Virus record (IMG/VR): IMGVR_UViG_3300024344_000051
Location: 1-36,792 of that record
From: a virus
DNA: 36,792 nucleotides
Direction: 5' to 3' (one strand)
Positions 12,410-20,405 of this stretch are shown piece after piece. The notes below the pieces were generated by a model. The model made no database searches. It was given only the letters and a program-made list of their open reading frames with translations, and had not been told where the DNA came from. The position numbers and the translations under genes are program-made. Position 1 is the stretch's first letter, and each line of letters starts with the position of its first letter.

Positions 12410-12670
12410 ATGAACAATAAATGGGATATTGAAGAGCTTGCTTACAGAGCGATCGGAAAGACTGACGAAGAAGCTGAAAAAGAAATAAATAACGGAGATA
12501 TTGAACAAGCAGTTTACGATAAATACGAATGTAGCTTTGAAACATACTGCTCCATTGTTAATGACCTACTCAAGTTCACCCCGCTTGTTAGCAGCCCTTT
12601 AACGGGCAAAAATTATCATGCTTTTGTTGATACTGAACAACATAGAGTAATAGTTAAGTTAGATGTATAA
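12410..12670 (+). CDS. Conserved small phage protein, unknown function
   Basis: The product is 86 aa. The pattern DIEELAYRAIGKTDEEAEKE, then YECSFETYCSIVNDLLKFTP and a closing YHAFVDTEQHRVIVKLDV (two beta strands) is like small hypothetical proteins seen in other proteobacterial phages and prophages. TTGAGGAA precedes the ATG. No biochemical role is known. Confidence 0.75.
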   Translation: MNNKWDIEELAYRAIGKTDEEAEKEINNGDIEQAVYDKYECSFETYCSIVNDLLKFTPLVSSPLTGKNYHAFVDTEQHRVIVKLDV

Positions 12671-12691
12671 CAAGGCAAATTCAGCGGATAT

Positions 12692-12889
12692 ATGAAAAAA
12701 AGTGACATTGTCATGACCCCTGATTGGGTGGCAAAAATGATGCTGGAGGTTGTGGAGTATGGCGGCGTAAAAGAAATGCTGGTGGTAGCGCCGGGATCAA
12801 GGCTTAAGTTCTCCATCGGGTTTTGCATTGCTGCTGTTCATTTTGAGCGTGGTTATGAGGGCCCAATGAAGATTGGATTTTCAACATAA
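12692..12889 (+). CDS. 65-aa protein, possible methylase remnant
   Basis: The product is 65 aa. The start (SDIVMTPDWVAKMMLEVVEY) resembles the N-terminus of some phage DNA adenine methylases, where T-P-x-W precedes the first Rossmann motif, but the catalytic motifs are missing. It may be a decayed fragment or an unrelated small protein. It is the last plus-strand gene before the convergent hairpin at 12912. Confidence 0.5.
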   Translation: MKKSDIVMTPDWVAKMMLEVVEYGGVKEMLVVAPGSRLKFSIGFCIAAVHFERGYEGPMKIGFST

Positions 12890-12911
12890 CGCTGAAGGTA
12901 ACTATATGAAA

Positions 12912-12954
12912 TGCATAAGGTTATTTTGGCGGAAAATTTTCGCCAACCTATGCA
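12912..12954. terminator. Hairpin between convergent operons
   Basis: TGCATA/TATGCA, GGT/ACC and TGGCG/CGCCA pair around an AAAATTTT-rich loop, giving a stable interrupted hairpin between the end of the plus early operon (12889) and the end of the minus late operon (12974). No clear U-tract follows on either strand, so it may be a weak bidirectional terminator or an RNA-end protector. Confidence 0.6.
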
Positions 12955-12973
12955 GATAAAATGTTTAGTTAAT

Positions 12974-13459
12974 CTAAGTCACGACAATGCGCGGGCTATC
13001 TGATAATTCTAGCGACAATCGAGGGTCGATCATATCAAGCCGCACATAAAAAATTCCTTTTTCAGAAATCGAAAAAGACAGAGCGCCCGCGCCATTTGTT
13101 AGCGATAAAGTCAAAAACTTGGATTGTTTGCCATCGCTGGCGCGAATTACTGGCACAGTGTAAGTATTATTAATTGATAAATTAGGGCCTCCATTCGGGA
13201 GACTATATAATACAGCGGCGTTTATTATTTCGCCTACTGCCGCTGCGCTCTTGTCAAGAGATATTGTAAAACCATCCCGCGCTGAAGCCCGCTGATTTGG
13301 GGGCGTAAATACCGCGCCATCATACGACCAGCCGATTTCTGCGGTGTCATTTTGTACAGCAATATAGCCTCTGCTACTTGCTATCCTCGTCGCCATCGCA
13401 TCATTTCTAGCATCTATTTTATTTATTACAAGGCCGTCATTTATTATTAAATAATTCAT
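12974..13459 (-). CDS. Tail tip / fibre-associated protein
   Basis: The product is 161 aa and the last gene of the late operon. Its start (NYLIINDGLVINKIDARNDA, then GYIAVQNDTAEIGWSYDG) is like a short N-terminal module found in phage tail-fibre and chaperone-like proteins. The rest is beta-rich and Ig-like, with no Cys. Position after the glycine-rich adhesin suggests it helps assemble or extend the distal tail, but a fibre-chaperone role cannot be told from a structural one. Confidence 0.6.
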   Translation of the reverse strand: MNYLIINDGLVINKIDARNDAMATRIASSRGYIAVQNDTAEIGWSYDGAVFTPPNQRASARDGFTISLDKSAAAVGEIINAAVLYSLPNGGPNLSINNTYTVPVIRASDGKQSKFLTLSLTNGAGALSFSISEKGIFYVRLDMIDPRLSLELSDSPRIVVT

Positions 13460-13465
13460 TGTTTT

Positions 13466-14272
13466 TTATTCCCACCACACTATTTTGCAATAACCGCTTC
13501 CGCCCGCGCCGCCTGTTTTGGTCGTCGAATTGGATTCTCCCGCGCCGCCGCCCCCGCCGCCCGTATTAGCTGCAGCATCATCAGCATTTGCTTCATATGA
13601 TCCATTCCCGCCGCCGTGTGATCCGAGGCCTATTCCCACAAGATTTCCAGAGCACCCCCCGCCGCCCCCGCCGCCATATCCATCAACCCCTGCACCACCA
13701 TTTCCTCCCGAACCCGTGGCCGCAGTTGTTGCAAGTCCGCCCGCGCCGCCCGATTGCGCGGACTGCAAATAGCTGCTAAATCTCTGTGATGTTGCTGATG
13801 AAGTAGCATTACCCCCGTTGCCACGAGCTCCCCCGCCGCCGCCTGCGGCTAAGTAATTGTTAGCACCTGATTTTACGCCGCATCCTCCGCTTGTGCCTGC
13901 ATTTGTTAAATTTTGCGTTTGAAGCGCCAAACCACCACCGCCGCCCCGCGCAGTTAACGATCCTCCGCCGGTTATCGTGGAGTCCCCGCCATTCGCACCT
14001 GCTGCGCCATCTGTCGCTCCGCCACTTCCGCCCGCGCCTATGGTTATTGTCAGGTCGTCAGTAATCGGTATGATCCCGTCTTGTATGCACCCGCCACCGC
14101 CACCGCCACCGCAGCTATAAAGGCTGGTCGTATCTGATGCACCGCCGCCGCCACCGCCGCCTACCAAAAATGCTTGGACTGCAAGCACATTTTGAGGCCG
14201 GATCCAAGTTCCTGAGCTCGTAAATATTTGAGCTCTAGGCCGCTTGCCTGGGTCATTTGTTGCTGCGCCCAT
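13466..14272 (-). CDS. Glycine-rich tail adhesin
   Basis: The product is 268 aa. The N-terminal FTSSGTWIRP and VQAFLVGGGGGGG module is typical of glycine-rich tail-tip proteins; many runs of four to seven Gly follow (GGGGGGGC, RGGGGGL, GGGGGARGNGG, GGGGGGAGESN). In T-even-like adhesins such runs pack as polyglycine-II helices and the loops between them contact the receptor. The variable Ser/Asn/Thr-rich stretches between Gly runs are likely host-range determinants. Cys residues beside several Gly runs are unusual. The DNA is very GC-rich for this genome because of Gly codons. Confidence 0.88.
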   Translation of the reverse strand: MGAATNDPGKRPRAQIFTSSGTWIRPQNVLAVQAFLVGGGGGGGASDTTSLYSCGGGGGGGCIQDGIIPITDDLTITIGAGGSGGATDGAAGANGGDSTITGGGSLTARGGGGGLALQTQNLTNAGTSGGCGVKSGANNYLAAGGGGGARGNGGNATSSATSQRFSSYLQSAQSGGAGGLATTAATGSGGNGGAGVDGYGGGGGGGCSGNLVGIGLGSHGGGNGSYEANADDAAANTGGGGGGAGESNSTTKTGGAGGSGYCKIVWWE

Positions 14273-14587
14273 TTATATAGTGCTCCGTATCTCGCCCCAG
14301 ACATTAACAGCAACGCCAGTAGCGGACGCTTGAGCAACAACATTGTCATCACTATCCAATACTAAGCCCGAGAATTGCACGAAGCTATTAGCTGCTAGCT
14401 CGTAATCATAGATTAAATAATCTTCGTTAGCTAATGCTGCGACAAGCCCATCTACTATTGCCAGCCGAACGGTCACTGAAGTACTATTACGATTAGATAA
14501 TTGCACCCCTGCGACTGCTCGATTATTTGTTGGCACTTGATAGATGCTAGTATCCGTTGTTGCTGCTAAATCTGCACGTCCTAACAT
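14273..14587 (-). CDS. Small beta-rich tail protein
   Basis: The product is 104 aa, predicted beta-rich (SIYQVPTNNRAVAGVQLSNR, then TSVTVRLAIVDG). It resembles small structural proteins placed between fibre and adhesin genes in Mu-like phages. No catalytic motif is present. It starts 6 bases after the fibre gene ends and stops 1 base before the adhesin starts, so all three are probably translated together. Confidence 0.7.
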   Translation of the reverse strand: MLGRADLAATTDTSIYQVPTNNRAVAGVQLSNRNSTSVTVRLAIVDGLVAALANEDYLIYDYELAANSFVQFSGLVLDSDDNVVAQASATGVAVNVWGEIRSTI

Positions 14588-14593
14588 TGTTTA

Positions 14594-14935
14594 TTATCCT
14601 GTTTGGCTGGCATAATAATTCCAGTAATAAAAATCCTTAAACTGTGACACATCAATATTTGTAACATCGTCCCAGCCCGCAGTTACTATAGCTGCATCAA
14701 CTAAAGACTGGATATCTTGAGCGTTTATCGCCGCAGAAATTAGCGAATTCAAGGCGGTAGTTAATTGTCCATTATCTGCTTTATTTAAAGAGATAGCCGC
14801 GCCATTAATCACGCCTACTATTTCTTCTTGAACAGCATTTAATATGTCGGCTGTGATAGTCGTTGCTGGCGTTACCCCTTCCACTCCTTCGGTAAACATA
14901 TTATTATCATGGCCTGGGCCATCTACTCGATGCAT
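14594..14935 (-). CDS. Short tail-fibre paralogue
   Basis: The product is 113 aa. Its N-terminus (HRVDGPGHDNNMFTEGVEGV, then PATTITADILNAVQEEI) is clearly related to the start of the fibre gene at 15469-16119, with shared D-G-P-G, F-T-E-G and L-N-A-x-Q-x-E elements. This is the module that attaches fibres to the baseplate. The C-terminal part is different and short, so it may be a truncated or adaptor fibre to which the small tail protein and adhesin bind. Confidence 0.75.
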   Translation of the reverse strand: MHRVDGPGHDNNMFTEGVEGVTPATTITADILNAVQEEIVGVINGAAISLNKADNGQLTTALNSLISAAINAQDIQSLVDAAIVTAGWDDVTNIDVSQFKDFYYWNYYASQTG

Positions 14936-14938
14936 ATT

Positions 14939-15472
14939 CTACCACTCCGTCATTATGTCATCGACTTCGGAAATCGTTTGCGCTATCGCTATTGATTCCC
15001 TATCTTTCCTTGATTTTTCTAATATTTCTCTTCTGATTTTAACGCCATCTTTAAATACCTGAGCAATCTCCTTTGCTGTGTGTAACACATCTGCTTTTAT
15101 ATCAGACCCCATACTTGTACAAGGATAGGTCGTATCCTTTTTTAATACAGCCATTTGCGAGAGATTCAGCTGATCCTCTATAGTGCTGTCATAATAATGA
15201 GGTGATCCCAAAGCGTCCGATGTAAACCCAGACACCATTTTAGTTTTTGCGCTGTCTTTTATTTGTCTACATGCTAATCTTTTTGCATGCTCTAATTCCG
15301 CAAGAGGCGATGAATTAATAAGCTCTAGCTCGCTCGGCTGTGGGCCAAGGCGGTTATTATCCCACCGTCTTATTACTTGTGCGCCGTCTACTACATGGAC
15401 TTGATAATCTACATTTGCTTGGGCATGTGGGTGTGTGTGCGCTAATATTCTTGCTAAATTTAAGTTTATCAT
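14939..15472 (-). CDS. Tail-fibre assembly protein-like (DUF4376-like)
   Basis: The product is 177 aa. The C-terminal half has the pattern ELEHAKRLACRQIKDSAKTK, then a Tyr-rich segment and a helical end (IKADVLHTAKEIAQVFKDG), as in DUF4376 and similar proteins coded beside tail fibres. The start overlaps the fibre stop (ATGA). A role in fibre folding or as a small structural part is inferred from position. Confidence 0.65.
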   Translation of the reverse strand: MINLNLARILAHTHPHAQANVDYQVHVVDGAQVIRRWDNNRLGPQPSELELINSSPLAELEHAKRLACRQIKDSAKTKMVSGFTSDALGSPHYYDSTIEDQLNLSQMAVLKKDTTYPCTSMGSDIKADVLHTAKEIAQVFKDGVKIRREILEKSRKDRESIAIAQTISEVDDIMTEW

Positions 15473-16119
15473 ATCAGTTTATTACCCCATAGTAGCGCTG
15501 CGTCAACCTCGATGTCTAATGTCGCTGTCTCTACATACGCTGTTAAATCTACATAGTCAGTTGATCCATTCATATCTATGATACCCGCGCACGTGCTGCC
15601 GTGCTGCATCATTGATGCTGCGTGTAAATCCGATCCGCCCAGCTGCATAGACCCTGCATAATCACGCGGTAGTGTGCCGCTATTTTTGCGTATATTACAC
15701 GTTGCAAATTTCCAATTCGTTCCAGCGCCTTTATTATCTCTGTAGTATACAAAACCTATATAGAGATAATTACCCATTACTGTAGGAGTATGTCTACCTG
15801 CTGCAAGGTTTATATCCGCTGCATTACCTAACTCTAGTAACGTAAACGGTATCGGTGTATGTACTTTGTCAGGTATATCGATATTACCTGATCCCGTCTC
15901 TTTGTACATTCTAAACGCTCGACCGCCTAATACTGATAATAACTGTGCATCATCTAACTTGTCCGGCGTTACATTGGCATTAGCTAATAAAGCCAACAAT
16001 TCGCGCTGTATTGCATTTAGCCACTCTGCTGTTACCGCTGTTGCGGGTATTCCGCTAGCCGGATTTCCCTCCGTAAATTCATTGTTTGGATCCGCCCCTG
16101 GGCCGTCGATTTTAAACAT
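15469..16119 (-). CDS. Tail fibre protein
   Basis: The product is 216 aa. The N-terminal module (FKIDGPGADPNNEFTEGNPA, then AVTAEWLNAIQRELLALL) attaches fibres to the baseplate in Mu-like and P2-like phages. The C-terminal 130 residues are beta-rich (YLYIGFVYYRDNKGAGTNWK) with no long coiled coil, suggesting a compact receptor-binding head. It is short for a myovirus fibre, so several proteins of this block probably share the job. It is a paralogue of 14594-14935 at the N-terminus. Confidence 0.8.
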   Translation of the reverse strand: MFKIDGPGADPNNEFTEGNPASGIPATAVTAEWLNAIQRELLALLANANVTPDKLDDAQLLSVLGGRAFRMYKETGSGNIDIPDKVHTPIPFTLLELGNAADINLAAGRHTPTVMGNYLYIGFVYYRDNKGAGTNWKFATCNIRKNSGTLPRDYAGSMQLGGSDLHAASMMQHGSTCAGIIDMNGSTDYVDLTAYVETATLDIEVDAALLWGNKLI

Positions 16120-16150
16120 ATTTTTTAATCTCCATAATTCTAATATTATT

Positions 16151-16942
16151 TTAATAAACTGCTAAAACGTCGCCGACTGTATCTCCTGCGACAAATAAGT
16201 CTCGTGGTTTTTGTATGCAGCCCCAAAGTGGATCACCCGCCTTTGATACTCCTACAACAAAATGCCCCGCGCTCGGTACGACTGACCACCACAACAATGA
16301 CGTATGGGCTGGTATCAGCTCCAATATCCTGCAGCGCAATAAATCAAAAGCCAGAGTTTTAATAGCAAGCCCCGCTCTATCGCCCGCAGAAAAACAATGG
16401 ATACCCCAATTATCAGGAAATGTACGTAATTCAGTTCCCGCCTTGCTGCCCAGCGTGTCATCTGTAAAACTAGCCGCCTCAAATACACCGCTTGCTGCGC
16501 CTTGTACCTCCCACGCATGAGCATATTTTTCACCGTATGCCCTGCCGCCCGCTAAAAACCCCGCCCGCAACATTGGAAACTCATTAATTTCTATGGCCCA
16601 GCCCAACGCCGCCGCATAATCAATATAATATTGACGACTTTGACCGCCTGCCGTTGTCAATTTTGACGCTACATTCAGCCGACGCTGTGCGACAGTATCT
16701 AAATTTGTGAGACACTTGTCAGGCAGTCCTGCAACTCGCTCCCAATCTAACAATAGCTCGTCAGCTAACCGTGGGTCTGACTCCTTAAGCAGATCATCTG
16801 CGCGACAATCGACGCGAGACAAAACGCCTGATAAAGCTTTTAATACAGAGCCAAATATAGACCCCGATTCATACTGATACGCCACCCCCCGAGGCAGTAG
16901 CGCGGCTAGCTGTTGTGCGTAATCGCTAGCCGTTAAAGCCAT
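16151..16942 (-). CDS. Mu gp48-like baseplate protein (DUF2313)
   Basis: The product is 263 aa from ATG 16942, which overlaps the gpJ-type gene stop. ASDYAQQLAALLPRGVAYQY at the start, then DLLKESDPRLADELLLDWER and AQRRLNVASKLTTAGGQS are hallmarks of DUF2313 (Mu gp48). The protein lies at the outer baseplate and links the J-type wedge to fibres. A longer start at 16972 is less likely because the ATG chosen matches the usual first residues of the family. Confidence 0.92.
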   Translation of the reverse strand: MALTASDYAQQLAALLPRGVAYQYESGSIFGSVLKALSGVLSRVDCRADDLLKESDPRLADELLLDWERVAGLPDKCLTNLDTVAQRRLNVASKLTTAGGQSRQYYIDYAAALGWAIEINEFPMLRAGFLAGGRAYGEKYAHAWEVQGAASGVFEAASFTDDTLGSKAGTELRTFPDNWGIHCFSAGDRAGLAIKTLAFDLLRCRILELIPAHTSLLWWSVVPSAGHFVVGVSKAGDPLWGCIQKPRDLFVAGDTVGDVLAVY

Positions 16943-17985
16943 GTGATAGCGCCAAATACGGGCATAGCACACACGTTATGCGGTATATCATCTACCGGAG
17001 ATACAAGCGCATTATTTTGTTCCCCAGCTGCAACAGAGATGGCTTCCCTGATATGCGAGACATAAAGCGTACCCCCTGGTCGGGCCTCTCTAATAAACAG
17101 GTTTTTTAACTCTTGTTCAACCGCCGCGCGAACCGCCGAGGTATCCGGATCTACCTGAATACGGAAAGAAACATACTCCGCAACTGGTGCAAACACTGAT
17201 ACATCAGCCGTGACAGGTCGCTGTGTATCAATATGCGCTTGTACTGCAGCTACCTCTTGAGTAGATGGGATAACATTATCCTCCCCCACGACAAATGTTA
17301 GCCCCACTGTTCCGGTGCCGTACCAGCGGGGGAATACATACACGTCACTAACACCCGTGACCTCTTTAGCCCACGCGATATAGTCATGTTTCGCGCCGCC
17401 ATGGGGTGGTGCTTGTATACGAGATAAAAGCCGAGCTCTTAAGCTGTCATCATTTTCGACATCAAAGCCTGCGGCGATTCCTAGCGCCGCTACTATGGCC
17501 GTCGAATTGACGTTAGGAATTGGCGCGGATATACTCAAGCTTACCCCTTTTTGACTATTCGCCAACTCGCCCGCTACTACCGCCTGTATTTGTACATCAA
17601 TGGTGCCGATGGCGGGTATTATAGCTGCCTCTAATGTTGTGTATTTTTGGCCGTCACTTCGCGCTAGCTCTGTGCCTATGGGTATCGCGGTATTTTCAAT
17701 TCCAGTAAATGTGATATTGCCTGTGGCCTGAGTTGCAGGGTTACGATTAATACCCCAAATATCCGACCATCGCGCTAAGTTGTCAGAGTCCGCACTATCG
17801 GGCATTAGCTGTTTTGATAGCCAGTCAAGATATCCATATAATCCATGCGCAGCGCCCGCCTGGGATCGAGCCATTACGCCCATATTTGAGCGCCTTAACA
17901 GCGCATCACTGCCGGGCAAATACGCCGAGAAATCGCCGCTAATCCGGTCGATAATTGTTTGCAGGGTAGGGCGTTCAAAGGACAT
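16933..17985 (-). CDS. Baseplate J-like wedge protein (Mu gp47)
   Basis: The product is 350 aa from ATG 17985, with AGGGG upstream; overlap with the gp46-like gene. FERPTLQTIIDRISGDFSAY at the start, then WGINRNPATQATGNITFTG and RLLSRIQAPPHGGAKHDYIA, VSDVYVFPRW and RPVTADVSVFAP match Baseplate_J. It forms the wedge of the contractile tail baseplate. Length is normal for Mu-like phages. A longer start at 18015 would extend further into gp46. Confidence 0.94.
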   Translation of the reverse strand: MSFERPTLQTIIDRISGDFSAYLPGSDALLRRSNMGVMARSQAGAAHGLYGYLDWLSKQLMPDSADSDNLARWSDIWGINRNPATQATGNITFTGIENTAIPIGTELARSDGQKYTTLEAAIIPAIGTIDVQIQAVVAGELANSQKGVSLSISAPIPNVNSTAIVAALGIAAGFDVENDDSLRARLLSRIQAPPHGGAKHDYIAWAKEVTGVSDVYVFPRWYGTGTVGLTFVVGEDNVIPSTQEVAAVQAHIDTQRPVTADVSVFAPVAEYVSFRIQVDPDTSAVRAAVEQELKNLFIREARPGGTLYVSHIREAISVAAGEQNNALVSPVDDIPHNVCAMPVFGAITWL

Positions 17986-18526
17986 AAGCCACGCCCCTAT
18001 TCCAAACATAAGCAAACCGTACTACCTGCAGGGTTCGATCTGCTTGATGTACTTCTATCGTTAAATTCATTTTTCCAAGCTCCGAATATTTGGCCGCGAC
18101 ATCTACTGATGATGCGATACCGTCATCGATTAACCATTCGAGAGATTCCCGCGCATATTCAACCGCCCGGCCTAACACATCTTGCGTTGCCTTTTCTCGC
18201 CGCAACAACCATAAGCGCGAGCCGATTAAATCATTGTTTATCTCTAAATACTGATCAGCCCACCAGCCCCGACGATCACTGCCGCCGCCGATATCATCAT
18301 CTACTTCTGCGAGTCGATCCGTAAACAAACTAATAAATAATGCTGTCTCTAGGCCGTTATCTGCTACTAGATCACCGCTGTAGACCGCTACTGTTTGCCA
18401 TTCCGCAAGGATATCTCCTGCTGTCGCCATCCCTACCTGAGCTCGACTTAATGCCGTTTCCGTGCCAGTCGTTTCTAGATCCCAGTCCATGACGTAATCA
18501 CTAAAACACGTCCTGACGTCAGTCAT
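17975..18526 (-). CDS. Mu gp46-like baseplate protein
   Basis: The product is 183 aa. LETALFISLFTDRLAEVDDD, then DRRGWWADQYLEINNDLIGS and RLWLLRREKATQDVLGRAVE match the GP46 family, homologous to T4 gp25 and the sheath initiator of contractile systems. The start overlaps the gp45-like stop, and the end overlaps the J-like gene; the whole baseplate block is translated in tight coupling. Confidence 0.93.
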   Translation of the reverse strand: MTDVRTCFSDYVMDWDLETTGTETALSRAQVGMATAGDILAEWQTVAVYSGDLVADNGLETALFISLFTDRLAEVDDDIGGGSDRRGWWADQYLEINNDLIGSRLWLLRREKATQDVLGRAVEYARESLEWLIDDGIASSVDVAAKYSELGKMNLTIEVHQADRTLQVVRFAYVWNRGVAYVL

Positions 18527-19008
18527 TGCGGCTTGCCATTTTGATCATGAGTATGTGTTTTTAAGCTGATGTCCCCGGCTTTAATATCGCCATCTGGCAC
18601 ATAGACCAAAGGGCTTAAAACTGTGACCGATTTTTTAGCAGTAACTTCGATATTGCCCCCGCGCTTAATATGTATGATGTCGCCCTCGTCTGTGTACAAT
18701 GCGACTTCGCCAGGCAATAAACCCCTTAACCTATGTCTACGATCATCCACTGCTATCGCTACGCTATGACTGCGATGGCCTCCAACACTTAAGGAGATAC
18801 ATTCCGCGCCCGGCAGTGGATTGCTAGTAAGCCCGTAATTTTGGATGCGCTCGACTCCGTCTAAGGTCTCATCAGATAATAGCGTGACCTGTACCCCTTG
18901 CATTTTGAGCGCATCATCAACTACTCGCACGACGCCCCGCGATATCATCAACATGATTTTACGACGTAATGGCTCTAATATTTTGTTGATTACGCGTTGT
19001 TGTGTCAT
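18523..19008 (-). CDS. Mu gp45-like baseplate spike
   Basis: The product is 161 aa. An N-terminal OB-like domain is followed by PLPGAECISLSVGGHRSHSV, then LLPGEVALYTDEGDIIHIKR and a beta-helical end with the tip THTHDQNGK. The His-x-His tip binds iron in Mu and P2 spikes and punctures the outer membrane. Length is near that of Mu gp45. Confidence 0.93.
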   Translation of the reverse strand: MTQQRVINKILEPLRRKIMLMISRGVVRVVDDALKMQGVQVTLLSDETLDGVERIQNYGLTSNPLPGAECISLSVGGHRSHSVAIAVDDRRHRLRGLLPGEVALYTDEGDIIHIKRGGNIEVTAKKSVTVLSPLVYVPDGDIKAGDISLKTHTHDQNGKPQ

Positions 19009-19011
19009 TCG

Positions 19012-20070
19012 CTACCCGCCAAAATCCCACTGTATTGATGAGTCCGCTTGATTTCCTGGCCGCTGTCTGCGCGGCTGCACTGGCTCTGCGCTAAATGCCT
19101 CATGGGGCACGAGCTCTAATGTAGTGACCATGCCGCCGCCACTCGATAGACTATAAGTTACTGTGCTGATCAACAAATCACTGTCGATGCCGATTAAGTC
19201 ATCCTGCACCCTTACCCGTGTGTTGGGAGCCCATAGCCCTTCCCGATGAGTCCAGCCTGCTACGCTATAAGTAAACGCTTGAGACCGCCCCCAACGTATG
19301 TTCTGCTCCCACTGTGCGCGTTCTAGACACGCCGCTTCGGTTGCCTGGTCTTCCGCCAATACTATTCTTGGCCGATATCTTGGTACTTGAGCATCCTCTA
19401 CATGTCCGCTTGGGTGGGCTGCTATTTCTGCGGCTGTATCGTCACTCCCGCGCCCTTGGCCTTTTACAGTGTAAAGACTAAACCGATCTGTACCCACAAA
19501 ATTGGCCGAGCCTGTTTTGATGTTTACGCCCCGCTTCAATATCATAGGGACTCGTTGATTTCTGGCCCGCGTTAATACCAAATTTCCGAGCGAGTTATCT
19601 GTTAATAAAACACCACGCAACGCCGCCAGCTTTTCGAGCACCTCAAATATTCTCGCGCCTTCGTCTGGTTTCCATTCGCTAAAAACCGGATCATCTAATA
19701 GATACGACAAAACGCTGACCCCTTGAGGCTCACAGAGTGATTCACATATCTGTTCTAAACATTGATTTTTAAACGCCCTGGACAAACAAGAACAATCTAC
19801 TAAGTCGCCCGTTTTTGACCGCCCAGTGATCTGTACGCTATGTTGCAGTGCGTCATAAGATACAGACGTACTATCAACATAGCCGGTTATTATTTTGACT
19901 CCGTTATATTGCAGGATACAGCTATCAAACGGCCTGATGTTTACTTTTTGATTGCGCCATTTGTCAGTGACAGACAGGCGAAATGTAGACGCTACTTGAC
20001 GTAATCCACGCGTTATATCTACCGTTGTCCAACCGTTATATATGCGCCCGTTAATCCTAAGCTCTAGCAT
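19012..20070 (-). CDS. Mu gpP/gp44-like baseplate hub protein
   Basis: The product is 352 aa. LELRINGRIYNGWTTVDITR at the start, STFRLSVTDKW, VKIITGYVDS and SVQITGRSKTGDLVDCS match the hub family of Mu gp44 (T4 gp27-like, phage late control D fold). The end, with a loose VRVQDDLIGIDSDLLISTV segment, forms the last beta domain. It joins tail tube and spike. The next gene upstream is the short C-terminal piece of the circularization protein. Confidence 0.92.
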   Translation of the reverse strand: MLELRINGRIYNGWTTVDITRGLRQVASTFRLSVTDKWRNQKVNIRPFDSCILQYNGVKIITGYVDSTSVSYDALQHSVQITGRSKTGDLVDCSCLSRAFKNQCLEQICESLCEPQGVSVLSYLLDDPVFSEWKPDEGARIFEVLEKLAALRGVLLTDNSLGNLVLTRARNQRVPMILKRGVNIKTGSANFVGTDRFSLYTVKGQGRGSDDTAAEIAAHPSGHVEDAQVPRYRPRIVLAEDQATEAACLERAQWEQNIRWGRSQAFTYSVAGWTHREGLWAPNTRVRVQDDLIGIDSDLLISTVTYSLSSGGGMVTTLELVPHEAFSAEPVQPRRQRPGNQADSSIQWDFGG

Positions 20071-20072
20071 AC

Positions 20073-20399
20073 TTACGCTGCTATGTACTCAATCCGCCGA
20101 CCGCCAGCTATGAATCCTGGGTGTGATATATTGTTTTGTATATTAATTTCTTCGTCACGTGATGCGTCAATATAGAGTCTATGAGCAAGTACTAAGCTCG
20201 GCACTGTATCATTAGTTGTATAACTAATAACGCTCGGCAGGTCAGCAATGCGTTGATTAATGTCAACTACGAATGCAGATTGCACAGATCTAAGCGCTGC
20301 ATATGTATTATCCGGCACTTTATGTAACAATCCGTCTATTAGACGGGTTATCTCATCTCTAAAGGATAAAGCTTCATCTGTTGTATTTATTATTTGCAT
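20073..20399 (-). CDS. Separate C-terminal part of gpN-like circularization protein
   Basis: The product is 108 aa. Its end (VPSLVLAHRLYIDASRDEEI, NNISHPGFIAGG) matches the C-terminus of Mu gpN-like DNA circularization proteins, which in relatives is part of one longer chain. It is in the same frame as the upstream gene and separated only by one TAA and two codons. It may be translated separately by reinitiation, or the stop may be read through. The ribosome site is weak. Confidence 0.75.
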   Translation of the reverse strand: MQIINTTDEALSFRDEITRLIDGLLHKVPDNTYAALRSVQSAFVVDINQRIADLPSVISYTTNDTVPSLVLAHRLYIDASRDEEINIQNNISHPGFIAGGRRIEYIAA

Positions 20400-20405
20400 A
20401 TATAA

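Noticed and set aside
12692-12889. Functional DNA methyltransferase
   Set aside because: Only a short N-terminal resemblance (TPDWV) is seen; at 65 aa it lacks any catalytic motif. Kept as an unknown small protein.
13518-13772. Plus-strand proline-rich open frame
   Set aside because: Antisense of Gly codons in the glycine-rich adhesin gene; no ribosome site and no neighbours on that strand.
12974-16119. Diversity-generating retroelement or invertible fibre cassette
   Set aside because: No reverse transcriptase, no invertase gene and no inverted repeats flanking the fibre genes were found; the two fibre starts are ordinary paralogues in the same direction.
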